DNA of 64,000 bases from Bacillota bacterium (GTDB taxonomy: Bacteria; Bacillota; Clostridia; Peptostreptococcales; Anaerovoracaceae): the NCBI GenBank assembly GCA_019420305.1, contig JAHZHL010000033.1, forward strand, positions 1 through 64,000, read 5' to 3'. Position numbers and translations under genes: made by a program. The notes beneath the pieces were generated by a model, which saw only the letters and a program-made list of their open reading frames with translations, did not search any database and was not told the DNA's origin. Numbering within the stretch: position 1 is the stretch's first letter; the number at the start of each line of letters is the position of its first letter. Shown piece after piece: positions 16,169 through 25,261 of this stretch.

Positions 16169-17050
16169 TCATATTTCTTTTCCGGAGAGTTCCTCGATCT
16201 CTCCGGTCGTCCGATTGATCGCCGCAATCCAGTAGCCATAAGCCACCTGCCTGTTTTTCAGGGATGCTCCTTTCTCATCCGCGCGGTATCTTTCAGCGCC
16301 CAGAATCGGCTGCCATAGGACAAATCCGGATCTCCCTTCATCCGGCTGCTCTTCTTCCAGAAACCGGCCCGGTACACCAATATAATAATACCCCGTATCA
16401 CTTCCGAAAATAAAATGCCGGTATCTTGAAATCAGCATCCGGGATCCCGGCGATACCATTGGAAACCGCCCCAGATTCACAACTCGTATCCAATTTGCGC
16501 CGGTTCTATCCTCCTTAAACGGAATCGTTCTGCTGTAAAGCTCCTTTTTGTTTTCAATTCCCCCGCAACACTCAAGAATATACTGATTATAATACCGATT
16601 ATATGTAACCGTACTCGCTTTTCTGCATACAGCTGTTTCTTTTCTCTCCAGATCGCCCCGCAGGATCGGATGGAGGGGTTCTCTGCTGTCCGTTGTAGAT
16701 ACCGCGGCCACAATCGCGATCGTAAAGCGCTCAAGGCTATTTCCGTTTCCGTCTACATCTTCAGGATTCAGACGAAGGTATGTCTCTCCCCGCCCCCTGC
16801 TGCTCAAAAGCAGGCTTCCTGCCACTTTATAAATTGTCTTCTCGTTCTTTTTTCCGAAAAGAATCAATTTGTAGACATAGCCTCCTCTCTCAAAATAGCG
16901 CAGATTATCGGCACCGACCCGGACTGCGCCTCTCCCTGATCCGACCTCGATTTTCAGGTATCCTTTGATCGGCTTCTTTTTATCCTGCGCGAAATTATGG
17001 TTTTGTTCTTCAAGCATAACAAAGCTTTTTTTATGCTGCATATCCTTCAT
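16169..17050 (-). CDS. Hypothetical protein, clostridial type
   Basis: I do not recognise this 293-residue protein. It lacks a signal peptide and membrane segments. The N-terminal half (residues 25-115) is rich in beta-forming stretches (GYLKIEVGSGRGAVRVGADNLRY). A central segment is basic. The C-terminal half contains aromatic-rich stretches (FIFGSDTGYYYIGVPG, YGYWIAAINRTTGEIEEL) reminiscent of a repeated beta-sheet domain. AAGGAGG precedes the ATG. It stands alone between cvpA (divergent) and tadA. Confidence 0.7.
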   Translation of the reverse strand: MKDMQHKKSFVMLEEQNHNFAQDKKKPIKGYLKIEVGSGRGAVRVGADNLRYFERGGYVYKLILFGKKNEKTIYKVAGSLLLSSRGRGETYLRLNPEDVDGNGNSLERFTIAIVAAVSTTDSREPLHPILRGDLERKETAVCRKASTVTYNRYYNQYILECCGGIENKKELYSRTIPFKEDRTGANWIRVVNLGRFPMVSPGSRMLISRYRHFIFGSDTGYYYIGVPGRFLEEEQPDEGRSGFVLWQPILGAERYRADEKGASLKNRQVAYGYWIAAINRTTGEIEELSGKEI

Positions 17051-17136
17051 GGGCTGCGACCTCCTTGATTTTTCATCATTTTTCTAGTAATATATGAACA
17101 TATTTTATTGCCTATTCAGATAAGTGGAGGTGTATT

Positions 17137-17775
17137 TTGATTTTCGATGTGATTGTCGCCGCAATAATTATTCTCGCAATGGTCTTTGGCTTTCGCCGGG
17201 GGTTTGTCTACACATTCTCGCATACGCTGGGCTGGCTCGGAGCTATGATTGCGGCATTTTTTCTCGCATCACCTCTCCGTACTCTGCTTTCGGACAAGAC
17301 GGGACTCTACGATAGTATCTATGGACTGTTCCTAAACAAGCTTTCCGTTTCCGCTGACGCTCTGAGCGCTTCCACAGATACATTTCCACTGATTATGGGT
17401 CAGGTATCCACGGCGGCGGAAAATGCGGCGGCAGTTCTTTCGGAGCGGCTCGCGGAGCTTACCATGCTGATTTTATGTTTTTTTATGATTCTGATTGTAG
17501 CGAAAGTAATCCTGTTTTTTCTGACGATAGGGCTGTCTAAGCGGAGAACAAAAGGATTTACCGGATTTCTGGACGGAGTTCTGGGACTTCTTGCCGGATT
17601 TCTGAGAGGTGTTATTTTTGTCTTTCTGTTCCTGGCGCTTCTTCTTCCTATTGTGAATCTGATTTCTCCCGCCAGTACGGATCTGATGCTCAATAGCCTG
17701 GAGACCTCGCGTTTCGCGCGGACGCTTTATGATAATAATTATCTGGTTCTGGTAATCAATGATTTCCTTACCTAG
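17137..17775 (+). CDS. CvpA-family membrane protein
   Basis: A 212-residue protein with four hydrophobic helices (about residues 1-20, 28-48, 105-130 and 150-175) and the N-terminal IFDVIVAAIIILAMVFGFRRGFV pattern of the colicin V production/CvpA family. Its precise role is unclear; relatives influence envelope stress and biofilm. The start is a TTG at 17137, fixed by GTGGAGG seven bases upstream. Confidence 0.82.
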   Translation: MIFDVIVAAIIILAMVFGFRRGFVYTFSHTLGWLGAMIAAFFLASPLRTLLSDKTGLYDSIYGLFLNKLSVSADALSASTDTFPLIMGQVSTAAENAAAVLSERLAELTMLILCFFMILIVAKVILFFLTIGLSKRRTKGFTGFLDGVLGLLAGFLRGVIFVFLFLALLLPIVNLISPASTDLMLNSLETSRFARTLYDNNYLVLVINDFLT

Positions 17776-17784
17776 TGACCGGAT

Positions 17785-17818
17785 CAAAAAGAAGCTTCCC
17801 TCTGAAAGCTTCTTTTTT
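17785..17818. terminator. Bidirectional terminator between cvpA-like gene and srtB
   Basis: AAAAAGAAGCTT and AAGCTTCTTTTTT form the stem between two convergent genes. Confidence 0.75.
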
Positions 17819-17820
17819 CT

Positions 17821-18579
17821 TCATTTGATTCTCTTTGCCACGACGGCAAACCGTCCCAGGTGATCCCCGACATGGTAGCTGCAGGTGGAAAGGGTCAGCA
17901 GCTGCTCTCCGTATTCAGCTTCAACTCCGGTATCATATTCGGAGAGCCCCCGAACGCCCTCCAGATATTCGTTAAATTCCTGTTTCGTGTGAATCCCCGC
18001 ATAATTGTAATATTTGAATACATCTTTATCTTTCGGATAAATTTGGGAGTAGAAGGCTGCCAGCACTTCGTATTCGCCCTGCCCGCCTTTATAAATCGTG
18101 TCAAATTTGATTGTCCGGTGAGCCGCGTAAAAGTCTTCATCCGCATACTCCAGCAGATCATGGAACATCGTTCCATCTTTCATATTATGTCCGTAAAGCA
18201 GCCAGTTTGACGTAGGTTCAAAAATATCACTTGCCGCATCTAGGAACGGAACTCCCGAGATACTGTATTCTTTGTTAAAATTTCGCCGAAGGTAGAATTC
18301 GGGTTCATCCTGTGTCTGCATAACCGGGTAGTCAATATTGGTTCCGTCCACCGTAATCCAGCCTATGATGTCCGGGTTTTTCTTGTATAGATTCACATAT
18401 TTTCCAATCACAATCCCCTTATCTGTAACCAGATCTTCCTGTTCTGTTTTCAGTTCGTTCAGATCCGTCAATGCTTTTTCCGCCCGCCATCCGGTCACAT
18501 AATGGTTGATAATCGCGCCAAGCGAGCCGACAAAAACGATCAGCGCGATCACAAATATGATTTTCCTTCCTAAACTCAT
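17821..18579 (-). CDS. srtB: Class B sortase
   Basis: A 252-residue membrane-anchored transpeptidase. Residues 5-28 are an N-terminal signal anchor. The sortase barrel shows WLLYGHNMKDGTMF (catalytic His), LLTLSTCSYH (catalytic Cys) and GRFAVVAKR (catalytic Arg). The class B call rests on the long linker and the DGTNIDYPVMQ/YLRRNF region. No obvious sorting-signal substrate is encoded next door: the following secreted protein lacks an LPXTG- or NPQTN-type tail. Class B sortases can also build pili or attach haem proteins. Confidence 0.9.
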   Translation of the reverse strand: MSLGRKIIFVIALIVFVGSLGAIINHYVTGWRAEKALTDLNELKTEQEDLVTDKGIVIGKYVNLYKKNPDIIGWITVDGTNIDYPVMQTQDEPEFYLRRNFNKEYSISGVPFLDAASDIFEPTSNWLLYGHNMKDGTMFHDLLEYADEDFYAAHRTIKFDTIYKGGQGEYEVLAAFYSQIYPKDKDVFKYYNYAGIHTKQEFNEYLEGVRGLSEYDTGVEAEYGEQLLTLSTCSYHVGDHLGRFAVVAKRIK

Positions 18580-18622
18580 GTAATCCCCCTCTTTTTTCTT
18601 TGTACCCTATTTTATCACAGAA

Positions 18623-18660
18623 TTACAAAAACATCTGAAAAAATCCAGATGTTTTTGTAA
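18623..18660 (-). terminator. Hairpin terminator between the FnIII-like gene and srtB
   Basis: TTACAAAAACATCTG and CAGATGTTTTTGTAA form a perfect 15-bp stem around AAAAAATC. It terminates the minus-strand secreted-protein gene. Confidence 0.7.
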
Positions 18661-18680
18661 TTTCAGATCTGCTCCCCAAT

Positions 18681-19472
18681 TTACTGATATATCCAGAGGG
18701 ACTCTCCGTGCGTGTAACTATGGCGTACTCCATAATCTTTTTTATTATATCGGAAAGAGCTCTCCACATATCCGCCTCGCCGGTATTTAACCGCATCTTC
18801 CGTATTATATTTTAGCGTAATGCGCCTTCCCGGTTTGACGACTCGTTTTTTTCCGATACTCATCCGGTAGATTCCCTTTGCCTTCAGCTCCTCTTTCGAA
18901 GAGCGGTTTCTTTCATCTTCTGTCATAGCATCCCAGGTTTTAACCGCTACCGCGTTTTTCAAATAGACTCCGTCTTTCTCGAAAGTCAGACGCGCTTTGC
19001 TCTTATTGGTAATCGTCAGCCGGATTGTTCTGGTATGCTTTGTCTTTCTGCTGATACTATAGGTCCAGTTCGGATAACTGGTCGGCACGACCCACTGCGC
19101 GGAGCTGAACTTCCCATACTCCTTTTCGCCATGGTTCATCCGATACGCCCGCACTTTATAATAATAGCTTTTTCCCTTTTTTAGTTTTTTATTTGTCCAA
19201 GAAACCTGTTTTGCTTTTTTTATAGTCTTTACTTTTTTATATTTTCCCTTTAATCGTGCAGAACGATATATCTCATATCCGTCAGCGCCCTTCACCTTTT
19301 TCCAAGTATTCTTAACGCTCCTGCTTCCGGCCGCGTGATTAGTCAGCTTTACCCTCGCCAGCTTTATCTCCTTCCCGGCCGCGGCAGCCGGTTCCGCCGC
19401 CAGTGCCGGTACCACAGTTAAAAGCATCACTGCCGCGGCGATCAGCGCAATATGTCGTTTCTTGCTTTTCAT
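18681..19472 (-). CDS. Secreted protein with fibronectin-III-like domain
   Basis: A 263-residue exported protein. Residues 1-31 form a signal peptide (IALIAAAVMLLTVVPALA). Residues about 45-130 match the fibronectin-III-like pattern common in clostridial surface proteins (WKKVKGADGYEIYRSARLKGKYKKV, YYYKVRAYR). The C-terminal 110 residues are beta-rich and basic, with no anchor. The start at 19472 follows AAGGAGG; an upstream in-frame ATG would place this box inside the gene. The function is unknown and probably extracellular binding. Confidence 0.8.
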   Translation of the reverse strand: MKSKKRHIALIAAAVMLLTVVPALAAEPAAAAGKEIKLARVKLTNHAAGSRSVKNTWKKVKGADGYEIYRSARLKGKYKKVKTIKKAKQVSWTNKKLKKGKSYYYKVRAYRMNHGEKEYGKFSSAQWVVPTSYPNWTYSISRKTKHTRTIRLTITNKSKARLTFEKDGVYLKNAVAVKTWDAMTEDERNRSSKEELKAKGIYRMSIGKKRVVKPGRRITLKYNTEDAVKYRRGGYVESSFRYNKKDYGVRHSYTHGESLWIYQ

Positions 19473-19623
19473 CTCTTCCTCCTTGTTCTTTAATAACACA
19501 ATCGCTTCTCATGTCTTGATTATACTTGGATTTCTTTATTCTCACAAGAGAAAATGAAGCAAAGAATAATTTTTTCAAAATTTTCTTTAATTATTTTTGA
19601 CTTCGATCCGCAAATCCTCCCAC

Positions 19624-19664
19624 GAAAAAAGGAACTGATTTGGATAATTATCCATACCAGTTCC
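19624..19664 (-). terminator. Terminator of the paaK-iorAB-paaK-ACT operon
   Basis: On the minus strand GGAACTG and CAGTTCC, with an inner GGATA/TATCC, form a stem followed by TTTTTT. It lies just after the ACT-domain gene. Confidence 0.7.
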
Positions 19665-19683
19665 CCATTGCCTTTACCTTTCC

Positions 19684-20121
19684 TTATTTTCCAATATTCC
19701 CCAGTTCATGCGCTTTGTACAGCTTTACATTGTTGCTCAGCAGGACGTCAATCGCTTTTTGCGGATCTTCCACTTTCAGAACAATAATCGCCGCGCCTTC
19801 TTTGGAACGGATTGTAGAATAAATATAATTTACGCCAATATTTTCTTTTGCCAGGATTTCCAGCACATCAGCGAATCCGCCCGGACGGTCTTCCAGTTCC
19901 ACCGCGATCACTTCCGTGATGCTGGCGGTAAATCCATGCTCCTTCAATACTCTGGTCGCCTCTTCCGGATCATCAACAATACATCTGAGGATTCCGAAAT
20001 CCACGGTATCCGCGATACAGGAAGCTTTAATATCAATTCCATCGTTTCCCAGTACTCTTGTCAGCTGTGCCAGTCTCCCAGTCGTGTTTTCCACAAATAC
20101 GGACATCTGTTTAATTAACAT
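19684..20121 (-). CDS. Tandem ACT-domain protein
   Basis: A 145-residue protein consisting of two ACT domains (residues 3-70 and 71-140; SVFVENTTGRLAQLTRVLGN and AVELEDRPGGFADVLEILAK). Stand-alone ACT proteins bind amino acids and modulate partners. It ends a five-gene operon with two phenylacetate-CoA ligases and IorAB, a grouping known from other anaerobes, so an aromatic amino acid is the likely ligand; that is an inference. AGGAGG precedes the ATG. Confidence 0.88.
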   Translation of the reverse strand: MLIKQMSVFVENTTGRLAQLTRVLGNDGIDIKASCIADTVDFGILRCIVDDPEEATRVLKEHGFTASITEVIAVELEDRPGGFADVLEILAKENIGVNYIYSTIRSKEGAAIIVLKVEDPQKAIDVLLSNNVKLYKAHELGNIGK

Positions 20122-20144
20122 CTTTGTTTCCTCCTAATCTTCAG

Positions 20145-21446
20145 TTACAGCTTTCTTGTATCTTCCACTCTGACCGCTTTTCCCTCGCTCCTCGGCAGGG
20201 TTCCCGCGTTCAGGAAACGAATCTTACATCCGATTCCCAAAATGCTGCGAAGTTCGTGATCGACACGGGTTCTCAGGTTCTCCACAAATGTAATATCATC
20301 GATTGCCAAACCTTCCGCCAGTTCCACAGCCAGTTCAAAGGTGTCTTTGTTATCTTCTCTTCCGACATACAATTTATAGTTCATCGTCAAAGTTTCAGAG
20401 AATCTGGAAATTACAGTCTCCACCTGGGACGGGAATACATTGACCCCGCGGATGATCAGCATATCGTCCGTACGCCCGAATACGCGGCTCATTCTCACCA
20501 GAGTTCTTCCACATTCACACTTTTCATGATTCAGATAGCAGATATCCCTTGTCCGGTAACGAACCAGCGGCATGCCTTTTTTACCGATGGTTGTGATTAC
20601 CAGCTCTCCCTTTTCTCCGTCAGGAAGCGGTTCCAGGGTATCCGGATCAATGATTTCCGGGAAGAAATAGTCTTCCATAATGTGCATACCCGCGTTCTCA
20701 CTGCAGCTTGTAGAAACACCCGGACCCATAACCTCCGAAAGTCCGTAAATATCATGAGCGTGGATTCCCAGACGCTTTTCGATTTCATTGCGCATGCCTT
20801 CGGTCCACGGCTCCGCTCCAAAGACTCCTGCTTTCAGAGAAATCTCTTCCGGGGACAGACCCGCTTTTTCCGCTGCTTCCGCAATCGTCAGCGCGTAAGA
20901 CGGGGTGCAGCACAGGTGGGTACTCTTCAAATCCTGCATGAACATCAGCTGCTTCTGTGTATTTCCGCTGCTCATGGGAATGACAGTGGCACCGATGGTT
21001 TCCGCGCCGATATGCGCCCCCAGGCCTCCGGTGAACAGTCCATACCCGTAAGCTACCTGAACGACGGATTTCTTCGTTGCTCCCGCCATGGTCAGACATC
21101 TTGCCACACATTCTCCCCACATATCCAGATCGCCGCGGGTATATCCCGCAATCTTAGGCTTTCCCGTGGTTCCGGAAGACGCGTGAATACGGACAATATC
21201 TTCCATATCTGCCGCGAACAATCCGTTCGGATAATTATTTGCCAAATCTTCTTTTGTAATAAACGGAAGCTTTGTAATGTCCGCCAGAGTCCGGATATCT
21301 CCCGGCACAACACCTTTTTCCTCCATCTTTTTTCTGTACGGACCTACGTTCTCATACACATAGTCCACCGTTTCTTTCAGCCGTTCCAGCTGAATTTTTT
21401 GCATGGTTTCCCGATCCGCACATTCGATCGCTTCATTCCAAATCAT
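20145..21446 (-). CDS. paaK: Phenylacetate-CoA ligase (copy 1)
   Basis: A 433-residue AMP-forming aryl-CoA ligase. Visible marks are the P-loop HASSGTTGKPKIAGYT, YGLFTGGLGAHIGAE, YGLSEVMGPGVS and YRTRDICYLNHEKCECGRTLVRMSRVFGRTDDM, with four cysteine-area residues typical of PaaK in anaerobes. It interconverts arylacetates and aryl-acetyl-CoA with ATP, AMP and PPi. It lies between iorB and the ACT gene, and a second copy starts the operon. The pair may differ in aryl side-chain preference (phenyl, hydroxyphenyl, indolyl). Confidence 0.92.
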   Translation of the reverse strand: MIWNEAIECADRETMQKIQLERLKETVDYVYENVGPYRKKMEEKGVVPGDIRTLADITKLPFITKEDLANNYPNGLFAADMEDIVRIHASSGTTGKPKIAGYTRGDLDMWGECVARCLTMAGATKKSVVQVAYGYGLFTGGLGAHIGAETIGATVIPMSSGNTQKQLMFMQDLKSTHLCCTPSYALTIAEAAEKAGLSPEEISLKAGVFGAEPWTEGMRNEIEKRLGIHAHDIYGLSEVMGPGVSTSCSENAGMHIMEDYFFPEIIDPDTLEPLPDGEKGELVITTIGKKGMPLVRYRTRDICYLNHEKCECGRTLVRMSRVFGRTDDMLIIRGVNVFPSQVETVISRFSETLTMNYKLYVGREDNKDTFELAVELAEGLAIDDITFVENLRTRVDHELRSILGIGCKIRFLNAGTLPRSEGKAVRVEDTRKL

Positions 21447-21473
21447 AATCTTTCTGGTTCCTCCTGTTTTCCA

Positions 21474-22049
21474 TTATGCATTGTATCCTTTTTCAAAAGC
21501 TTCTTTATTCAGCTCGACAAACTTTGGTTTTACTGTGCTTTCAATCTGCCGAACCCAGGTTTCTTTCGGGAATGGCAGTTCTTTCGCCATCGCGCCTAAA
21601 AGCACGGTGTTGACCGCCTTCGCGCTTCCACATTCCGTAGCGATTCCAAGGGCGTCCAGAGCCGTCACTTTCTCCGCGTTTTCTCTTAAAAAGCCCAGGA
21701 TATCCGCAGGGTATTCCGCCTGTCCCATAATGACCGGCATCGGTTTAATCTGCTGGGAATTCACAAAGATCGCGCCGCCTTTTTTCAGATAGGAAATCCA
21801 GCGGTACGCTTCCAGTTCCTCAAAAGCGACGATCACATCCGCGCCGCCTTCTTCGATAAGCGGAGATCTCACTTCCCCCTCGCTGATTCTCACATGGGTC
21901 ACGACGCTTCCGCCCCGCTGCGCCATTCCGTGGACTTCCGCGAGTTTTACGTCATATCCTTCTTCCAGAGCGATCTTTCCCAGCAGAACACTGGCAAGGA
22001 GGGTACCCTGTCCGCCGACACCTACGATCAGTATATTTATATCCTTCAT
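21474..22049 (-). CDS. iorB: Indolepyruvate:ferredoxin oxidoreductase, beta subunit
   Basis: A 191-residue gamma-type domain of the 2-oxoacid oxidoreductase family. It starts with NILIVGVGGQGTLLASVLLGK and has EVHGMAQRGGSVVTHVRI, the CoA/inter-subunit motif. It pairs with IorA to convert arylpyruvates (indolepyruvate, phenylpyruvate, 4-hydroxyphenylpyruvate) and CoA to aryl-acetyl-CoA, CO2 and reduced ferredoxin. One base separates it from the iorA stop, and its ribosome-binding site lies inside the iorA end. Confidence 0.94.
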   Translation of the reverse strand: MKDINILIVGVGGQGTLLASVLLGKIALEEGYDVKLAEVHGMAQRGGSVVTHVRISEGEVRSPLIEEGGADVIVAFEELEAYRWISYLKKGGAIFVNSQQIKPMPVIMGQAEYPADILGFLRENAEKVTALDALGIATECGSAKAVNTVLLGAMAKELPFPKETWVRQIESTVKPKFVELNKEAFEKGYNA

Positions 22050-22050
22050 C

Positions 22051-23778
22051 CTATTTTACCTCCTCTTCAATCGCTCCAAACGGGCATACGCGTTTGCACA
22101 GGCCGCATCCTACGCAGCGTTCCGCCGCGATGACAGGTCTTCCGTTTTCCATTTCAATAGCCGGGCATCCGATATCCATGCACTTTTTGCAGTTCTTGCA
22201 GCTATCTGTGATTACATGAGGAATATTCGGCTGTTTTACAATCAGCGCGCACGGACGCTTTGTAATAATAACAGAGAGTTCCTCTCTCGCCGTTTCCTCT
22301 TTAACCGCTTTTTCCACAGCAGGAAGGTCGAAGGGATCTACTTCCACAATATGTTTTACGCCGCAGGCCCGGGCCATATCCGCGATATCAATGGCAGGAG
22401 CAGGTTCTCCTTTGGCGTTCTTTCCGGTAGACGGATTGTCCTGATGCCCGGTCATTCCCGTAATCCGGTTGTCCAGAACGATTACCGTTCCCGTGGACTG
22501 GTTGTAATTCATGTTGATAAGACCTGTAATTCCGGAATGGAAAAAGGTCGAGTCTCCCAGTACCGCTACGGTATCCTTCGCCGCGCCCGCGCCTCTCGCT
22601 TTTTCAAATCCATGGGCCATTGTGATAGACGCGCCCATACAAAGACAGGCGTCCATGGCTGAAGTCGGAGGCAGCGCGCCCAGCGTATAGCATCCGATAT
22701 CGCCCATTACCGTCTTTTTCAGCTTTCCTAATATGTAGAACAATCCTCTGTGCGGGCATCCCGCGCACATGAGCGGCGGCCTTCCCGGCGCCTGCTGAGC
22801 GGGAACATGCTCCGGAGTCTCCCCGGTAAAGGCTTCCCGAATCATATTCGCGGAATATTCCCCCTGGATCGTAAACATGTCCTTTCCTTTGGCGGGGATT
22901 CCCATAGCGCGGATCTGTTCTTCAAAGAACGGATTTCCCTCCTCAATGACATAGACTTCTTCCACCTGCCGCGCGAATTCCCGAATCAGCTCCTTTGGAA
23001 GAGGGTTAATGATTCCCATTTTCAGCACACTGGCCTGAGGCAGAGCTTCTTTCACATACTGGTAGCAGATCCCGCTGGTAATAATACCAATTTTTTTGTC
23101 GTTCATCTCGATCCGGTTAATCGGGAATTCTCCGGAATCTTTTTCAATCTGATTCAGGCGTTTTTCCTGCGCAATATGCAGTTTTTTCGCCATAGCCGGC
23201 ATAGCGACATATTTTTGTATATTTTTTTCGTAAGGTTTGTTTTCTCTTTCTTCCCGCTCTCCAACGGTAACGATTCCTCTGGAATGGGAAATCCGGGTAT
23301 TGGAACGCATCAGAACCGGCGTATCGTATTTTTCGCTCAGTTCATACGCGTATTTCATAAAGTCTTTGCATTCCTGCGCGTTTGCAGGCTCCAGCACCGG
23401 AACGCCCGCGCCTTTTCCATGGTAACGGGAATCCTGCTCATTCTGGCTGGAGTGGCATCCGTTATCGTCGGCTACCAGGATAACCAGACCGCCGGTAACG
23501 CCTGTGTAAGCAGCCGTGTAAAAAGGATCCGCCGCCACATTCAGTCCTACATGCTTCATACAGGAAAGGGCTCTGGCTCCTCCGATACACGCGCCGACCG
23601 CGACTTCTGTGCCTACCTTTTCGTTGGGCGCCCATTCCACATGGATTTCATCATACCGGGCCGCCGCTTCCGTCACTTCTGTACTTGGAGTTCCCGGGTA
23701 GGAGGAAATCACCTTTACTCCTGCTTCATAAGCGCCTCTCGCGAAGGCTTCATTTCCTAACATTATTTTCTTTTCCAT
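22051..23778 (-). CDS. iorA: Indolepyruvate:ferredoxin oxidoreductase, alpha subunit
   Basis: A 575-residue TPP- and Fe-S-dependent catalytic subunit. It has an N-terminal pyrimidine-binding domain (GNEAFARGAYEAGVKVISSYPGTPST) and a TPP pyrophosphate domain (GDIGCYTLG, DSTFFHSGITGLINMNYNQS). A C-terminal two-cluster ferredoxin follows (CKNCKKCMDIGCP and CVGCGLCKRVCP). ATG 23778 is chosen over TTG 23784 because AGAGG then sits at proper spacing. Flanking aryl-CoA ligases imply either fermentation of aromatic amino acids to arylacetates or the reverse, reductive synthesis. Confidence 0.95.
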   Translation of the reverse strand: MEKKIMLGNEAFARGAYEAGVKVISSYPGTPSTEVTEAAARYDEIHVEWAPNEKVGTEVAVGACIGGARALSCMKHVGLNVAADPFYTAAYTGVTGGLVILVADDNGCHSSQNEQDSRYHGKGAGVPVLEPANAQECKDFMKYAYELSEKYDTPVLMRSNTRISHSRGIVTVGEREERENKPYEKNIQKYVAMPAMAKKLHIAQEKRLNQIEKDSGEFPINRIEMNDKKIGIITSGICYQYVKEALPQASVLKMGIINPLPKELIREFARQVEEVYVIEEGNPFFEEQIRAMGIPAKGKDMFTIQGEYSANMIREAFTGETPEHVPAQQAPGRPPLMCAGCPHRGLFYILGKLKKTVMGDIGCYTLGALPPTSAMDACLCMGASITMAHGFEKARGAGAAKDTVAVLGDSTFFHSGITGLINMNYNQSTGTVIVLDNRITGMTGHQDNPSTGKNAKGEPAPAIDIADMARACGVKHIVEVDPFDLPAVEKAVKEETAREELSVIITKRPCALIVKQPNIPHVITDSCKNCKKCMDIGCPAIEMENGRPVIAAERCVGCGLCKRVCPFGAIEEEVK

Positions 23779-23803
23779 GTCCAACCTCTTTACTCAGTGT
23801 TTT

Positions 23804-25114
23804 TTATTTATTCTTTCTATGATCGATTACCCGTCTTCCTTTTCCTTCAAAACGCGGCAAGGTTCCCGGTGAAACCAGCGTAACTTTGGCATCGATGTTC
23901 AGGATGACCCGCAGATTATGTTTAATCTTAGCTCTGAGAGCTTCCAGTTTTGTGAAGTCATCCAGCAGTGACGCGTCGGAAAATTCCACTTTAACCTCGA
24001 TTCGATCCATATAGCCTTCGCTCGTCAGCACAATTTCGTAGAACGGTTCTACCTCTTTCATTCCCATGACAACGGACTCGATCTGGGACGGAAATACGTT
24101 GACTCCCCGGATCACCATCATGTCGTCGGTACGTCCCTGAATCTTAGCCATCCGCATAGAAGTTCTTCCACATTCGCACGGTTCGTCATTCAGCCAGCTG
24201 ATGTCCCTGGTCCGATATCTGAGAACCGGGAATGCCTGTTTTACGAGAGATGTGATGACCACTTCCCCCTTTTCTCCCATTGGCAGCGGTTCTAATGTGT
24301 CCGGATCAACGATTTCCGTGTAATACTGGTCTTCGGCGATATGCATGCCCTGCTTCAGATAGCATTCGCCGGCGTAACCCGGGCCTCCCACCTCGGAAAG
24401 GCCATAGTTTTCTGTAGCCAGGATGCCCAGCTGCTTTTCGATCTTCGCCCGCATTTCTTCCGTGTGGCCTTCGCCTCCGAAAAGCGCAAGGCGGAGCTTA
24501 ATCTTGTCTTTATCGATTCCCCGTTTTTCGATTTCATCAGCCAGATACAGGGCGTACGACGGCGTAGCAATCAGAATAGTCGAACCAAAGTCCTGCATAA
24601 TCATAAGCTGTCGCTCTGTATTTCCACTGGAAAGAGGAACAACCATAGCTCCGATTTTTTCCATGCCGTAATGAAGTCCGAATCCTCCGGTAAACAGCCC
24701 GTATCCGAAGGCAATCTGCACAATATCATCGGGCGTGCCTCCCGCCGCGCAGATCACTCTGGCCATAATTTCCGACCAGTTATCCAGATCCTGTTTTGTA
24801 TATCCTACGATCTTTGGTTTTCCTGTGGTTCCTGAAGAGCCGTGAATCCGCACCACTTCTCTTTTATCGACCGCGAACATCCCGAAAGGATAGCTGTTTT
24901 TCAGATCCTCCGCGGTCGTAAAGGGAAGATGCTTTACATCCGCCAGGGTTTTAATATGTTCCGGTTTTAACCCGATCTCATCAAATTTGCGCTTGTACAG
25001 AGGCACCCGTTCATAACAGGTTTCCACAGTCTTCTTCAGCCTCGCCAGCTGAATCTCCCGTATGGTCTCCTTGTCCGCGCACTCCATTTCTTTGTTCCAA
25101 ATAATATGTTCCAT
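23804..25114 (-). CDS. paaK: Phenylacetate-CoA ligase (copy 2)
   Basis: A 436-residue homologue of the ligase at 20145-21446, clearly paralogous along its whole length (HGSSGTTGKPKIVGYT, YGLFTGGFGLHYGME, YGLSEVGGPGYAGEC, YRTRDISWLNDEPCECGRTSMRM). It is the first gene of the operon. Keeping two diverged ligases around iorAB suggests that two aryl acids are handled. The ribosome-binding site is only AGAGAG, weaker than in its neighbours. Upstream, 25115-25261 shows no clear terminator or riboswitch. Confidence 0.91.
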   Translation of the reverse strand: MEHIIWNKEMECADKETIREIQLARLKKTVETCYERVPLYKRKFDEIGLKPEHIKTLADVKHLPFTTAEDLKNSYPFGMFAVDKREVVRIHGSSGTTGKPKIVGYTKQDLDNWSEIMARVICAAGGTPDDIVQIAFGYGLFTGGFGLHYGMEKIGAMVVPLSSGNTERQLMIMQDFGSTILIATPSYALYLADEIEKRGIDKDKIKLRLALFGGEGHTEEMRAKIEKQLGILATENYGLSEVGGPGYAGECYLKQGMHIAEDQYYTEIVDPDTLEPLPMGEKGEVVITSLVKQAFPVLRYRTRDISWLNDEPCECGRTSMRMAKIQGRTDDMMVIRGVNVFPSQIESVVMGMKEVEPFYEIVLTSEGYMDRIEVKVEFSDASLLDDFTKLEALRAKIKHNLRVILNIDAKVTLVSPGTLPRFEGKGRRVIDHRKNK

Positions 25115-25261
25115 TGTTTCTCTCTTCTCTGCTTAGAATTTGTCTCCGATTTCGAGCTTTTTCGCCCGAGTCGCTAATACGAATATTCTATCTCATTTTT
25201 ATGGAAAAATCAAATTTTTATGAGAGGCTTGGCAGGGGTTATGCAAGGAAGTCTCGGCGGT

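Noticed and set aside
18681..19472. Considered the FnIII-like secreted protein as the sortase B substrate
   Set aside because: It lacks a C-terminal sorting motif, hydrophobic stretch and positive tail.
20124..21599. Long open plus-strand frame of about 490 codons
   Set aside because: It lies antisense to paaK and iorB, has low-complexity His/Phe/Arg-rich translation, and lacks a ribosome-binding site. The minus-strand genes have clear motifs.
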